Positions 1-6,346 are shown, counted from the first letter of the stretch. The stretch is DNA of 7,313 nucleotides from Rhodocyclaceae bacterium (GCA_016791085.1 JAEUNN010000057.1:1-7313); one strand, 5' to 3'. Notes: generated by a model not told the origin, from the sequence alone. Made by a program: numbers and translations.

Positions 1-1
1 T

Positions 2-466
2 TCTCACCTGTTGGCGCGGCGCCTTGCCGAGCATTTCAGCGAAGGACTTACGCCGGTCCAGATTTGCCGCCTTTGTGGCGTCGAAATGGACGACCTCTGG
101 AAATATAAGTTTGCCCTAGACCGCGGCCGCACCGGGGCCGGCCTGGGCAGCGCGACACCCGCAGAGCCCGGCCCACAGGCCGCGGCCGCGGCCGCGGCAC
201 CCGCCGCAGATGCCGCCGCGCCCGACATCGTGCCGGAAACCGACCCCATCTGGGCGCAACTGGCCGATGGCAGCATAGACATAGACATACGCGCGCTGGG
301 CCTGAAGCTCCTGCTTACCCGCGTGCGCAACCAGGTCAAATCGATTTCCGACCGCGAAGTGCTGGCACTAAAGCGGCGCGAACTGCACCGGTTTTTCATC
401 AAGAACGCGCGCACGCTGGGCCACGAACTTGACCAATTGCGCGCGCTCGCCGCGCCCAGGGGCTGA
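2..466 (+). CDS. Hypothetical protein with HTH-like N-terminus, possibly 5'-partial
   Basis: I do not recognise this family. The frame is open to the window edge, so the true start may lie upstream. The first possible in-window start is TTG at 11, giving 151 residues; numbering below uses it. Residues about 8-34 read like a homeodomain-type helix-turn-helix (GLTPVQICRLCGV, then a second helix DDLWKYK) and include one CxxC (C19, C22). With no second cysteine pair visible, a zinc ribbon is unlikely. Residues about 38-77 are an Ala/Pro/Gly linker with a run of seven alanines encoded by a GGCCGC hexamer repeat. Residues about 78-145 look alpha-helical and charged (KRRELHRFFIKN). No signal peptide or membrane segment is visible. 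The stop at 464-466 lies 2 bases before the next ATG, so the two genes are almost certainly co-translated. A regulatory or adaptor role for the next gene's product is a guess from this linkage. Confidence 0.6.
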   Translation, partial: SHLLARRLAEHFSEGLTPVQICRLCGVEMDDLWKYKFALDRGRTGAGLGSATPAEPGPQAAAAAAAPAADAAAPDIVPETDPIWAQLADGSIDIDIRALGLKLLLTRVRNQVKSISDREVLALKRRELHRFFIKNARTLGHELDQLRALAAPRG

Positions 467-468
467 GC

Positions 469-1452
469 ATGTCGGGACAACTGGTAAGTCCATCCGTCGC
501 CGCGGCGATGATCAAGACCGGCCGCTATTTTTCCGTGGCCGGCGACGAAACCCTGCTGGCGGCACTGCCCAAAGGCAACTGGATAGGCGGCAGCATTACC
601 TATTTCATGGGCCAGGACGGCGGCGAAACCACGCGCGACAAGCTGTTCGTGACGCCGCTGCCGACTTTCGGCATGCAGCCGGAACTGCGCCTGTACGACA
701 TCGTATCGCTCGCCCACGTGTGCGAGGATGCGCCCGCGCACGGCTATTCGGTCATTATCGTGCCGGCGTTTTCCGACGTGCATGTCGCGTTCGCGCGGAA
801 CGCGCCGAATTATCCGGACATGTTCATGAAGCCGCTCATAGGCTGGATCGCCGGGCTGCACCTGGATGACCTCGGCAAGCGCCATCCGGTGGTGGTGGAT
901 GGCCGTGAACTGCGCATGAGCGACAGCGAAGTCGTGGTGCTGCACGTGCCGCTGCCGGCCGAGCGCAGCGCGCATATCGAAATCGTGAACCTGTTCGCGC
1001 CCGGCACGGGGCCGGCCATCGTGTTCCCGACCGGCGGTTTTTCCGCCGGTGAATGCACGATAGGCGGCGAGTCCGCCAATCTGGCCGACTACATCACGCG
1101 GCAGAAAATCGACACGCGCCTGCCGCTGGTGGCCGACTATTGTGGCGCGATCATCAATGTGTCGATCCAGGCCGTCAATGCCGAGGCGCAACGCGTGGAT
1201 TTCTACGCGCCGGTGTTCGAGGGCATGGAGTACCGCGTCGCCGCGCCCATCGCCGACTACGTACAAGCCTTCCAGCACGCGCTGCCGGAGGGGGCCGAGC
1301 GCGTGAGCTTTTCCTGCAACTGCATCCTGAACTATCTGTATTCGGAGCTGGAGGGCAAAAAAACCGGCAAGATGACCGGGCCCATGACATTCGGCGAAGT
1401 CGCCTACCAGCTCATGAACCAGACCATGGTGTATATGGCCATTACCGACTAG
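469..1452 (+). CDS. FIST-like hypothetical protein (putative sensory protein)
   Basis: This is a 327-residue soluble protein with no signal peptide or membrane helix visible. The ATG at 469 is preceded by an AGGGG Shine-Dalgarno-like stretch (459-463). The C-terminus, a GPMTFGEVAYQLMNQTMVYM stretch preceded by FSCNC (C283, C285), resembles the end of FIST_C domains, where a GE(I/V) motif and a final N/H-x-T-hydrophobic strand occur. The N-terminal IGGSITYFM, about residues 39-47, could match the 'iGCST' strand of FIST_N. FIST domains are predicted small-ligand sensors in bacterial signalling proteins. No output domain (GGDEF, kinase, methyl-accepting) is attached here, so any signal would have to pass to a separate protein. 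The preceding HTH-like gene, 2 bases upstream, is the obvious candidate. The FIST link is my reading by eye. A standalone conserved protein of unknown function is the alternative. That it is a real gene is well supported by its length, codon use and ribosome site. Confidence 0.8.
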   Translation: MSGQLVSPSVAAAMIKTGRYFSVAGDETLLAALPKGNWIGGSITYFMGQDGGETTRDKLFVTPLPTFGMQPELRLYDIVSLAHVCEDAPAHGYSVIIVPAFSDVHVAFARNAPNYPDMFMKPLIGWIAGLHLDDLGKRHPVVVDGRELRMSDSEVVVLHVPLPAERSAHIEIVNLFAPGTGPAIVFPTGGFSAGECTIGGESANLADYITRQKIDTRLPLVADYCGAIINVSIQAVNAEAQRVDFYAPVFEGMEYRVAAPIADYVQAFQHALPEGAERVSFSCNCILNYLYSELEGKKTGKMTGPMTFGEVAYQLMNQTMVYMAITD

Positions 1453-1509
1453 GCGCGCGCGGCCGCCGTGCCCGTGGCGGCCGCGTTCCCAGGTGGCCGG
1501 AAAGTCGCT
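1451..1509 (+). repeat. Imperfect direct repeat, copy 1
   Basis: This 59-base unit begins inside the stop codon of the preceding gene. It matches 1702-1756 with one 4-base gap and 7 mismatches by my manual alignment (48 of 55 aligned bases identical). Conserved landmarks are GGCCGCCG, CCGTGGCGG, CGCGTTCC, GTGGCCGGAAAG and CGCT. It contains a perfect 10-base stem-loop. At the position where copy 2 has the -10 box TAGAAT, this copy has TGGCAC (1509-1514), so it probably lacks promoter activity. Confidence 0.8.
1458..1485 (+). terminator. Strong stem-loop after the FIST-like gene, possible terminator
   Basis: CGCGGCCGCC (1458-1467) pairs perfectly with GGCGGCCGCG (1476-1485) around an 8-base loop (1468-1475). 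The stem starts 5 bases after the stop codon, the usual place for an intrinsic terminator. Only two Ts follow, so it is not a canonical U-tract terminator. It could act as a weak terminator, a 3' end stabiliser, or simply as part of the repeat. Confidence 0.45.
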
Positions 1510-1611
1510 GGCACGCTGGCGCCGGATCTGGCCGCCGGACGGGGCATTTTGGCCCCTCGGCACCAATTCCAGGCAGCTTGGCCCGCTCTCGGCCTTCCGT
1601 GGCTCGCGAAT

Positions 1612-1638
1612 GCCCGTCGACTGGCTCAGGGCGAACGG
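1612..1638. repeat. REP-like dispersed repeat (CCCTTCGACAGGCTCAGGGC-type)
   Basis: The segment contains GTCGACTGGCTCAGGGCGAA and ends in CGG. It differs at only two of 26 positions from a short dispersed repeat that I remember from many high-GC proteobacterial genomes. GCCC (1612-1615) and GGGC (1629-1632) form the short stem ends. Read on the - strand it encodes VRPEPVDG, very close to the junk-peptide signature VRPEPVEG that such repeats give in automatic annotations. Only one copy is visible here, with no inverted partner nearby. Confidence 0.6.
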
Positions 1639-1658
1639 TGGGCAATCAACGGCCGCTG

Positions 1659-1676
1659 CGCAGCCGCCCGGCTGCG
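1659..1676. repeat. Short perfect inverted repeat
   Basis: CGCAGCCG (1659-1666) is the exact reverse complement of CGGCTGCG (1669-1676), separated by only two bases. In RNA it would form a 7-base-pair hairpin with a 4-base loop. It lies 20 bases after the REP-like element and may be part of the same repeat array. No T-run follows, so I do not call it a terminator. Confidence 0.4.
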
Positions 1677-1701
1677 GTGCATGCGCGGCGGCCGGCCGGC
1701 G

Positions 1702-1756
1702 AGGCGCGGCCGCCGCGGCCGTGGCGGGCGCGTTCCTATGTGGCCGGAAAGCCGCT
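1702..1756 (+). repeat. Imperfect direct repeat, copy 2
   Basis: This 55-base unit corresponds to 1451-1509. Its stem-loop is conserved: 1705-1714 pairs with 1723-1732 at nine of ten positions, again with an 8-base loop. The unit ends at the first base of the TAGAAT -10 box, so this copy runs directly into the probable glyQ promoter. The 192 bases between the copies hold the REP-like element and the inverted repeat. Confidence 0.8.
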
Positions 1757-1770
1757 AGAATCGCGGCTTT
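1733..1770 (+). promoter_or_regulatory. Probable sigma-70 promoter of glyQ
   Basis: A -10 box TAGAAT (1756-1761, five of six match to TATAAT) has a weak -35 candidate TTCCTA (1733-1738, three of six) at a 17-base spacing. Transcription would start near 1768, giving a leader of about 38 bases. The -10 box lies in the loop of a perfect 8-base inverted repeat: AAAGCCGC (1748-1755) and GCGGCTTT (1763-1770). This could be a protein-binding site or chance. The GCTAGAAT form is, from memory, a frequent -10 context in beta-proteobacteria. Confidence 0.55.
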
Positions 1771-1777
1771 GTCACGA

Positions 1778-1794
1778 CGCCGGGCAATCCGGCG
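1778..1794 (+). promoter_or_regulatory. Small hairpin in glyQ leader
   Basis: CGCCGG (1778-1783) pairs with CCGGCG (1789-1794) around GCAAT. It ends 11 bases before the glyQ ATG and just upstream of a weak GGA Shine-Dalgarno candidate (1797-1799). It could modulate translation start, but a 6-base GC stem is common by chance in DNA of this composition. Confidence 0.3.
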
Positions 1795-1805
1795 CTGGAT
1801 CGACC

Positions 1806-2792
1806 ATGGCAGCGGAAAAACCCACTTTCCAGCAGGTGCTGCTTACCCTGCAGCAGTTCTGGGGCGCGCGCGGCTGCGTGCTGCTGCAGCCCTATGACAT
1901 CGAAGTCGGGGCCGGCACCTTTCATACCGCCACCTTCCTGCGCGCCATCGGCCCGGAGCCGTGGAACGCCGCCTACGTGCAGCCTTCGCGCCGGCCCAAG
2001 GACGGCCGCTATGGCGAAAACCCCAACCGCCTGCAGCACTACTACCAATACCAGGTGGTGCTCAAACCTTCGCCGCCCGACATCCAGGACTTGTACATCG
2101 AAAGCCTGCGCGCGCTGGGCATAGACCCGCTGTGCCACGACATACGTTTCGTCGAGGACGACTGGGAGTCGCCCACCCTGGGCGCCTGGGGCCTGGGCTG
2201 GGAAGTCTGGCTGGACGGCATGGAAGTCACGCAATTCACGTATTTCCAGGAAGTGGGCTCCATCGCCTGCAAGCCCGTGCTGGGCGAAATCACCTATGGC
2301 GCGGAGCGCCTCGCGATGTACCTGCAGGGCGTGGAAAACGTGTACGACCTGGTGTGGGCGCAGGGCCCCAGCGGCCCCGTCACCTATGGCGATGTGTATC
2401 ACCAGAACGAAGTCGAACAGTCGCGCTACAACTTCGAACATTCCAACGTCGAATGGCTCACCCGCCTGTTCGGCGAATACGAAGCCGAGGCGCGCCGCCT
2501 CATGGCCGCCGGCCTGGCCCTGCCGGGCTACGAAATGGTCATGAAGTGCTCGCACACCTTCAACCTGCTCGATGCGCGCGGCGCCATTTCGGTGACCGAG
2601 CGCGCCGCCTACATCGGCCGCGTGCGCGCGCTGGCGCGTCTGGTCGCGCAGGCTTATCACGACTCGCGCGCCGCGCTCGGCTTTCCGCTCGCCAATCTGG
2701 CCGACGCGCAATTGCGCAAACTGCTGGGCGCCGACAGCGTCGCGGCCATAGAAGCCCGGCGTGCCGAACTGGCCGCCGCGAGCCCCGCCTGA
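1806..2792 (+). CDS. glyQ: Glycyl-tRNA synthetase alpha subunit
   Basis: This is the alpha subunit of the bacterial (alpha-beta)2 glycine-tRNA ligase, which makes glycyl-AMP from glycine and ATP and then glycyl-tRNA in the cytoplasm. It is a class II synthetase catalytic core of 328 residues, slightly longer than the usual ~300. The near-invariant family blocks are visible: GCVLLQPYDIEVGAGTFHTA at the start, YVQPSRRPKDGRYGENPNR (residues about 57-75), FVEDDWESPTLGAWGLGWEV (about 115-134), and motif 3 GAER (A166, E167, R168; many homologues have L at the A position), followed by YLQGVENVYDLVW. The frame is open far upstream, but ATG 1806 is chosen because homologues begin a few residues before 'TFQ..L.TLQ.FW'. 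The upstream extension is low-complexity and non-homologous. The ribosome site is weak. glyS follows after 22 bases, and the two subunits are needed together. The upstream TAGAAT promoter probably serves the whole glyQ-glyS-gmhB run. Confidence 0.98.
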   Translation: MAAEKPTFQQVLLTLQQFWGARGCVLLQPYDIEVGAGTFHTATFLRAIGPEPWNAAYVQPSRRPKDGRYGENPNRLQHYYQYQVVLKPSPPDIQDLYIESLRALGIDPLCHDIRFVEDDWESPTLGAWGLGWEVWLDGMEVTQFTYFQEVGSIACKPVLGEITYGAERLAMYLQGVENVYDLVWAQGPSGPVTYGDVYHQNEVEQSRYNFEHSNVEWLTRLFGEYEAEARRLMAAGLALPGYEMVMKCSHTFNLLDARGAISVTERAAYIGRVRALARLVAQAYHDSRAALGFPLANLADAQLRKLLGADSVAAIEARRAELAAASPA

Positions 2793-2814
2793 GTTTTCCC
2801 GTCCGGCCGCCGCC

Positions 2815-4905
2815 ATGCAAGACACTTTGCTCATAGAACTGCTTACCGAAGAACTGCCGCCCAAGGCGCTGGCCCGGCTCGGCGAAAGTTTTGCCGCCGG
2901 CGTCGCCGCCGGCCTGGCCGAACGCAAACTGGCGCCGCAGCCGCCGCGCTTCGAATGGTTCGCCAGCCCGCGCCGGCTCGCCGTGACCGTGCACGACGTG
3001 GTGGATGCCGCGCCGGACGACCAGGTCACCGAAAAAATCATGCCGGTCGCCGTGGCCCTGGACGCACGCGGCGAGCCCACCCCGGCGCTGGTGAAAAAGC
3101 TCGCCGCCAAAGGCCTGGGTGCCGACGTGGTGGCGCGCTTCGAGCGCCGCATGGACGGCAAGAGCGAAACGTTCTTCCTGGCCAGCCTTGTGGCCGGCGC
3201 GCGCCTTGCCGACGAACTGTCCGGCATCGTCGCGGACGCGGTCAAAAAGCTGCCGATTCCCAAAGTCATGCGCTGGGGCGATTCGGAACACGAATTCGTG
3301 CGCCCGCTGCACGGCCTGGTCATGCTGCACGGCACGCAACTCGTGGCGGGCGAACTGCTGGGCCTCAGTTCGCGCCGGCACACGCGTGGCCATCGCTTTC
3401 TGGGTGCGCGCGACATAGACATTCCGGCCGCGGCCGACTATGCGCGCACGGTGTACGAACAGGGCTCGGTCATGGCCTCGTTCCTGGCCCGCCGCGTGCT
3501 GGTGGAACGCGAACTGGCGCAGGCGGCGGCCGCGCTGGGCGGCGGCGTGACGCCCATCGAAGATGCCGCGCTGATCGATGAAGTGACCGCGCTGGTCGAA
3601 TATCCGGTCGTGTATGTGGCCGAATTCGAGTCCAAATTTCTGGCCGTGCCGCAGGAATGCCTCATCCTCACGATGAAGCAGAACCAGAAATACTTTCCGC
3701 TGCTGGATGCCGCCGGCAAGCTCATCAACAAATTTCTCGTGGTGTCCAACATGCGGGTGGACGACGCGGCCAATATCGTCGCCGGCAATGCGCGCGTGGT
3801 GCGCGCGCGGCTGGCCGACGCGCGCTTTTTCTTCGACCAGGACCGGCGCCAGCCGCTCGCCTCGCGCGTCGAAAAGCTGGCCGCGGTGGTGTATCACAAC
3901 CGCCTGGGCAGCCAGGGCGCGCGCGTCGAACGTCTGGTGCGCCTGGCCGGACATATCGCGCGGCAACTGCATAGCGACGGCGGCGCCGCCGAGCGCGCCG
4001 CGCTGCTCGCCAAAGCCGACCTGGTTACCGACATGGTCGGCGAATTTCCCGAACTGCAAGGCATCATGGGGCGCTATTACGCGCGCCACGACGGCGAGGG
4101 CGAGGCCGTCGCGCAGGCCATCGCGGTGCATTACCAACCGCGCTTCGCCGGCGATGCCCTGCCGCAAGGCAACGTGGCCTGCGCGGTGGCGCTGGCCGAC
4201 CGGCTCGACGCGCTGTGCGGCTTTTTCGGCATAGGCCAGGTGCCCACCGGCGACCGCGATCCTTTCGGTCTGCGCCGCGCCGCGCTGGGCGTGCTGCGCA
4301 TCCTCATGGAAACGCCGCTGCCGCTCGATCTGGCGGGCCTGGTCGAATACACCGCGGCAGGCTTTCCGGCCGGCCTGCTGAAAGCCGGCTTCGAGCCGGA
4401 ACTGCTCGAATTCATGCGCGAGCGCCTGCGCCACCTGTTGCGTGAACAAGGCCACGCGCAGGACGCCCTGGACGCCGTGCTGGCGCTGCGCCCGGTGCGC
4501 ATGGACCTGGTGCCGGCCAAGCTCGAAGCCGTGCGCGCATTCGTCGCATTGCCGCAGGCCCAGGCGCTGGCGGCGGCCAACAAGCGCATCGTGAATATCC
4601 TGAAAAAATCCGGCGCCGCGGCGGGTAGCGGCGTGGACGTGGCGATGCTGCAGGAAGACGCCGAAAAAGCCCTGTTCCGCGAGCTGAACCTGGCCGCGCC
4701 CGGCATAGAAAGCCAGCTCGCCAACGAGGACTACACCGGCGCGCTATGTGCGCTGGCGGCGCTGCGTCCGGCCGTGGATGCGTTTTTCGACAAGGTGATG
4801 GTCATGAGCGAAGAGCCGCTGTTGCGCGCCAACCGGCTCGCCCTGCTGGCCAGGCTGGCGGCGCTCATGAACGGCGTGGCGGACATTTCCCGCCTGGGCG
4901 TGTGA
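2815..4905 (+). CDS. glyS: Glycyl-tRNA synthetase beta subunit
   Basis: This is the beta subunit of glycine-tRNA ligase, which binds tRNA-Gly and is required for aminoacylation with GlyQ. The 696 residues match the usual ~690. It opens with the family signature LLIELLTEELPPKAL (residues 5-19). Central conserved blocks include MKQNQKYFPLLD (from residue 287), RVVRARLADARFFFDQD, VVYHNRLGSQGARVERL, DMVGEFPELQGIMGRYYA and the GDRDPFGLRR stretch (about 479-488) typical of the HD-like region. The end carries a DALR-like anticodon-binding region finishing VMVMSEEPLLRANRLALLAR. An in-frame GTG at 2761 overlaps glyQ, but ATG 2815 fits the family N-terminus and follows the glyQ stop by 22 bases. No clear Shine-Dalgarno sequence precedes it, so translation may depend on coupling to glyQ. 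gmhB follows after 16 bases. Confidence 0.98.
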   Translation: MQDTLLIELLTEELPPKALARLGESFAAGVAAGLAERKLAPQPPRFEWFASPRRLAVTVHDVVDAAPDDQVTEKIMPVAVALDARGEPTPALVKKLAAKGLGADVVARFERRMDGKSETFFLASLVAGARLADELSGIVADAVKKLPIPKVMRWGDSEHEFVRPLHGLVMLHGTQLVAGELLGLSSRRHTRGHRFLGARDIDIPAAADYARTVYEQGSVMASFLARRVLVERELAQAAAALGGGVTPIEDAALIDEVTALVEYPVVYVAEFESKFLAVPQECLILTMKQNQKYFPLLDAAGKLINKFLVVSNMRVDDAANIVAGNARVVRARLADARFFFDQDRRQPLASRVEKLAAVVYHNRLGSQGARVERLVRLAGHIARQLHSDGGAAERAALLAKADLVTDMVGEFPELQGIMGRYYARHDGEGEAVAQAIAVHYQPRFAGDALPQGNVACAVALADRLDALCGFFGIGQVPTGDRDPFGLRRAALGVLRILMETPLPLDLAGLVEYTAAGFPAGLLKAGFEPELLEFMRERLRHLLREQGHAQDALDAVLALRPVRMDLVPAKLEAVRAFVALPQAQALAAANKRIVNILKKSGAAAGSGVDVAMLQEDAEKALFRELNLAAPGIESQLANEDYTGALCALAALRPAVDAFFDKVMVMSEEPLLRANRLALLARLAALMNGVADISRLGV

Positions 4906-4921
4906 GCGGCGCGGCGCGGCC

Positions 4922-5461
4922 ATGAAGCTCATCATTCTGGACCGGGACGGCGTGATCAATCACGATTCCGACCAGTTCATCAAGTCGCCCGAAGAATGGC
5001 GGCCCATCGCCGGTTCGCTGGAAGCCATCGCGCGGCTCTATCAGTACGGCTACCACGTGGTGGTGGTGACCAATCAGTCCGGCGTCGGGCGCGGGCTGTT
5101 CGACATGGACACCCTGGCCGCCATCCACGACAAGATGTACCGCGCGTGCGCCCAGGCCGGCGGGCGCATCGACGCGGTGTTTTTTTGCCCGCATTCGGCG
5201 GACCAGAAATGCACCTGCCGCAAACCCAAGCCGGGCATGTTCCGCGACGTGGGCGCGCGTTTCAACGTGGACCTCACCAATGTGCCGGCCGTGGGCGACA
5301 GCATGCGCGACCTCGAAGCCGCCGCGGCGGTGGGCGCGCGGCCCTACCTGGTGCTGACCGGCAAAGGCTCGAAAACCTGTGACGACCCCAAACTGCCGCC
5401 GGGCACCCATGTGTATCCGGACCTCGCCTCGGTGGCGGCCGAATTGACGCGCCACGGATGA
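4922..5461 (+). CDS. gmhB: D-glycero-beta-D-manno-heptose 1,7-bisphosphate 7-phosphatase
   Basis: This HAD-superfamily phosphatase removes the 7-phosphate from D,D-heptose 1,7-bisphosphate in the cytoplasm. The step supplies ADP-heptose for the lipopolysaccharide inner core. The 179 residues fit the family. Motif I is DRDGVIN with nucleophile D7 and acid/base D9. Motif II is TNQSGVGRG (T50-G58). The HAD lysine is in RKPKPGM (R100-M106), and the acidic metal motif is GDSMRD (G125-D130). The structural zinc site is visible as C89-P-H91 and C97-T-C99, with only five residues between H91 and C97. This is a shorter loop than in E. coli GmhB as I remember it. It follows glyS by 16 bases without an obvious ribosome site and is probably on the same transcript. 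A histidinol-phosphatase assignment is possible, since HisB-N is related, but the context and zinc loop favour GmhB. Confidence 0.93.
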   Translation: MKLIILDRDGVINHDSDQFIKSPEEWRPIAGSLEAIARLYQYGYHVVVVTNQSGVGRGLFDMDTLAAIHDKMYRACAQAGGRIDAVFFCPHSADQKCTCRKPKPGMFRDVGARFNVDLTNVPAVGDSMRDLEAAAAVGARPYLVLTGKGSKTCDDPKLPPGTHVYPDLASVAAELTRHG

Positions 5462-5596
5462 GCGCCGCGAGCCCGCCGAAACGGCCGCATGACAGGCACT
5501 CGGGCGGCTGCCCGGCCGGTACGGCTTGTTTGCCCCGGTTGGCCTCCCGCCTGACGCACCGCGCCCCGGCGCCCGCCCGACCCAGATAGGCCCCGT
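5462..5596 (+). other. Intergenic gap between gmhB and plsC
   Basis: This is a 135-base GC-rich gap. It holds a short inverted repeat, CGGGC (5501-5505) with GCCCG (5510-5514) around GGCT, without a following T-run. At its end is the plsC ribosome site AGATAGG (5584-5590), six bases before the ATG, which is the clearest spacing in the window. I see no convincing -35/-10 pair, so whether plsC has its own promoter is open. Confidence 0.5.
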
Positions 5597-6346
5597 ATGG
5601 ATGCCCTGCGTTCCTCGCTGTTCGCGATCGGGATGGTGATCCTGACCGTTCCGTATAGTCTTCTGGCCCTGGCATGCCGCGGGTTCAAGCCGCTCACGCG
5701 CTATCGCATCATCACCACCTGGTCGAGTTCGGTCATATGGCTCGCCAAGGTGATTTGCGGCGTGCGCTATCGCGTGCTCGGGCGCGAAAACATTCCGCCG
5801 ACGCCCTCGGTGGTGCTGTCCAAACACCAGTCCGCCTGGGAAACCATGGCGTTTCAGGTCATATTTCCGCCGCAGGCCTATGTGCTCAAGCGCGAATTGC
5901 TGCGCGTGCCGTTTTTCGGCTGGGGCCTCGCGATGCTGCCGAATATCGCCATCGACCGCGCCTCCGGGCGCGAGGCGCTGGAACAGGTCACGGAAATCGG
6001 CAAACAGCGCCTGCAGGAAGGCTTCTGGGTAATCATCTACCCGGAAGGCACGCGCGTGCCGGTGGGCGAAAAGAAGCGCTTCAAGCAGGGCGGCGCGGTA
6101 CTGGCCTGCGCGGGCGGTGCGGCGGTGGTGCCGGTCGCCCACAACGCCGGCGAATTCTGGCCGCGCAATGCTTTCGTCAAACATCCGGGCGAAATCGTGG
6201 TCAGCATAGGCCCGCCCATAGCCACCGCCGGCCTGCGCCCGCACGAAGTCAATTCGCGCGCGGAAGCCTGGATCGACGCCGAAATGCGCCGCCTGTTCCC
6301 GCATCATTTCAAGCCGGCCGGGCCGCAGCGTGCCGCTGCAACTTGA
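5597..6346 (+). CDS. plsC: 1-acyl-sn-glycerol-3-phosphate acyltransferase
   Basis: The enzyme transfers an acyl group to lysophosphatidic acid to give phosphatidic acid, the precursor of membrane phospholipids, at the inner membrane. The 249 residues are typical. Residues about 6-27 form a hydrophobic N-terminal segment, probably a membrane anchor. Motif I reads KHQSAWET, with H77 and E82 in the spacing of the classical HX4D, so Glu replaces Asp. Motif II appears as NIAIDRASG (R121). Motif III is YPEGTR (148-153), and motif IV is VVPVAHNAG (177-185). The ATG is supported by AGATAGG at 5584-5590. The downstream metallopeptidase frame overlaps its last 17 bases if GTG 6330 is used. A lysophospholipid acyltransferase acting on another head group cannot be excluded from motifs alone, but the housekeeping context favours PlsC. 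Confidence 0.93.
   Translation: MDALRSSLFAIGMVILTVPYSLLALACRGFKPLTRYRIITTWSSSVIWLAKVICGVRYRVLGRENIPPTPSVVLSKHQSAWETMAFQVIFPPQAYVLKRELLRVPFFGWGLAMLPNIAIDRASGREALEQVTEIGKQRLQEGFWVIIYPEGTRVPVGEKKRFKQGGAVLACAGGAAVVPVAHNAGEFWPRNAFVKHPGEIVVSIGPPIATAGLRPHEVNSRAEAWIDAEMRRLFPHHFKPAGPQRAAAT

Larger units (their letters stand above)
1453..1805. other. Repeat-rich intergenic region upstream of glyQ
   Basis: This 353-base gap carries no convincing gene. Short open frames through it encode only R/P/A/G-rich sequence and match no family I know. It contains the two direct repeats, the stem-loop after the previous stop, a REP-like element, a compact inverted repeat and the glyQ promoter, all listed separately. 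A further weak inverted repeat, GGGGC (1541-1545) with GCCCC (1552-1556) around ATTTTG, is too short to call a terminator. The gap is unusually long for this window, where most other gaps are 2-22 bases. Confidence 0.75.

Noticed and set aside
1541..1556. GGGGC/GCCCC inverted repeat considered as a terminator
   Set aside because: The stem is only 5 bases, and the Ts are in the loop and not after the stem.
4..1566. Long - strand open frame of 520 codons opposite the first two genes
   Set aside because: It is Arg/His/Gly/Ala-rich, matches no family I know, and mirrors the + strand genes. Such antisense frames are expected in high-GC DNA.
1468..1758. Short + strand open frame in the gap before glyQ
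   Set aside because: It has no recognisable domain, is R/P/A-rich, has no convincing ribosome site, and spans the repeats and REP-like element.
1053..1805. N-terminal extension of the glyQ frame
   Set aside because: The extension overlaps the FIST-like gene in another frame and is non-homologous. GlyQ homologues start near ATG 1806.
1771..1805. T-box or riboswitch control of glyQ
   Set aside because: The predicted leader is only about 38 bases, far too short. T-boxes are also not expected in proteobacteria.
1755..3422. Long - strand open frame of 555 codons opposite glyQ and part of glyS
   Set aside because: It lies over unmistakable glyQ and glyS coding sequence and has low-complexity composition.
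2560..4455. Long - strand open frame of 631 codons opposite glyQ/glyS
   Set aside because: It is an antisense shadow of conserved genes, with His/Arg/Gln-rich junk composition.
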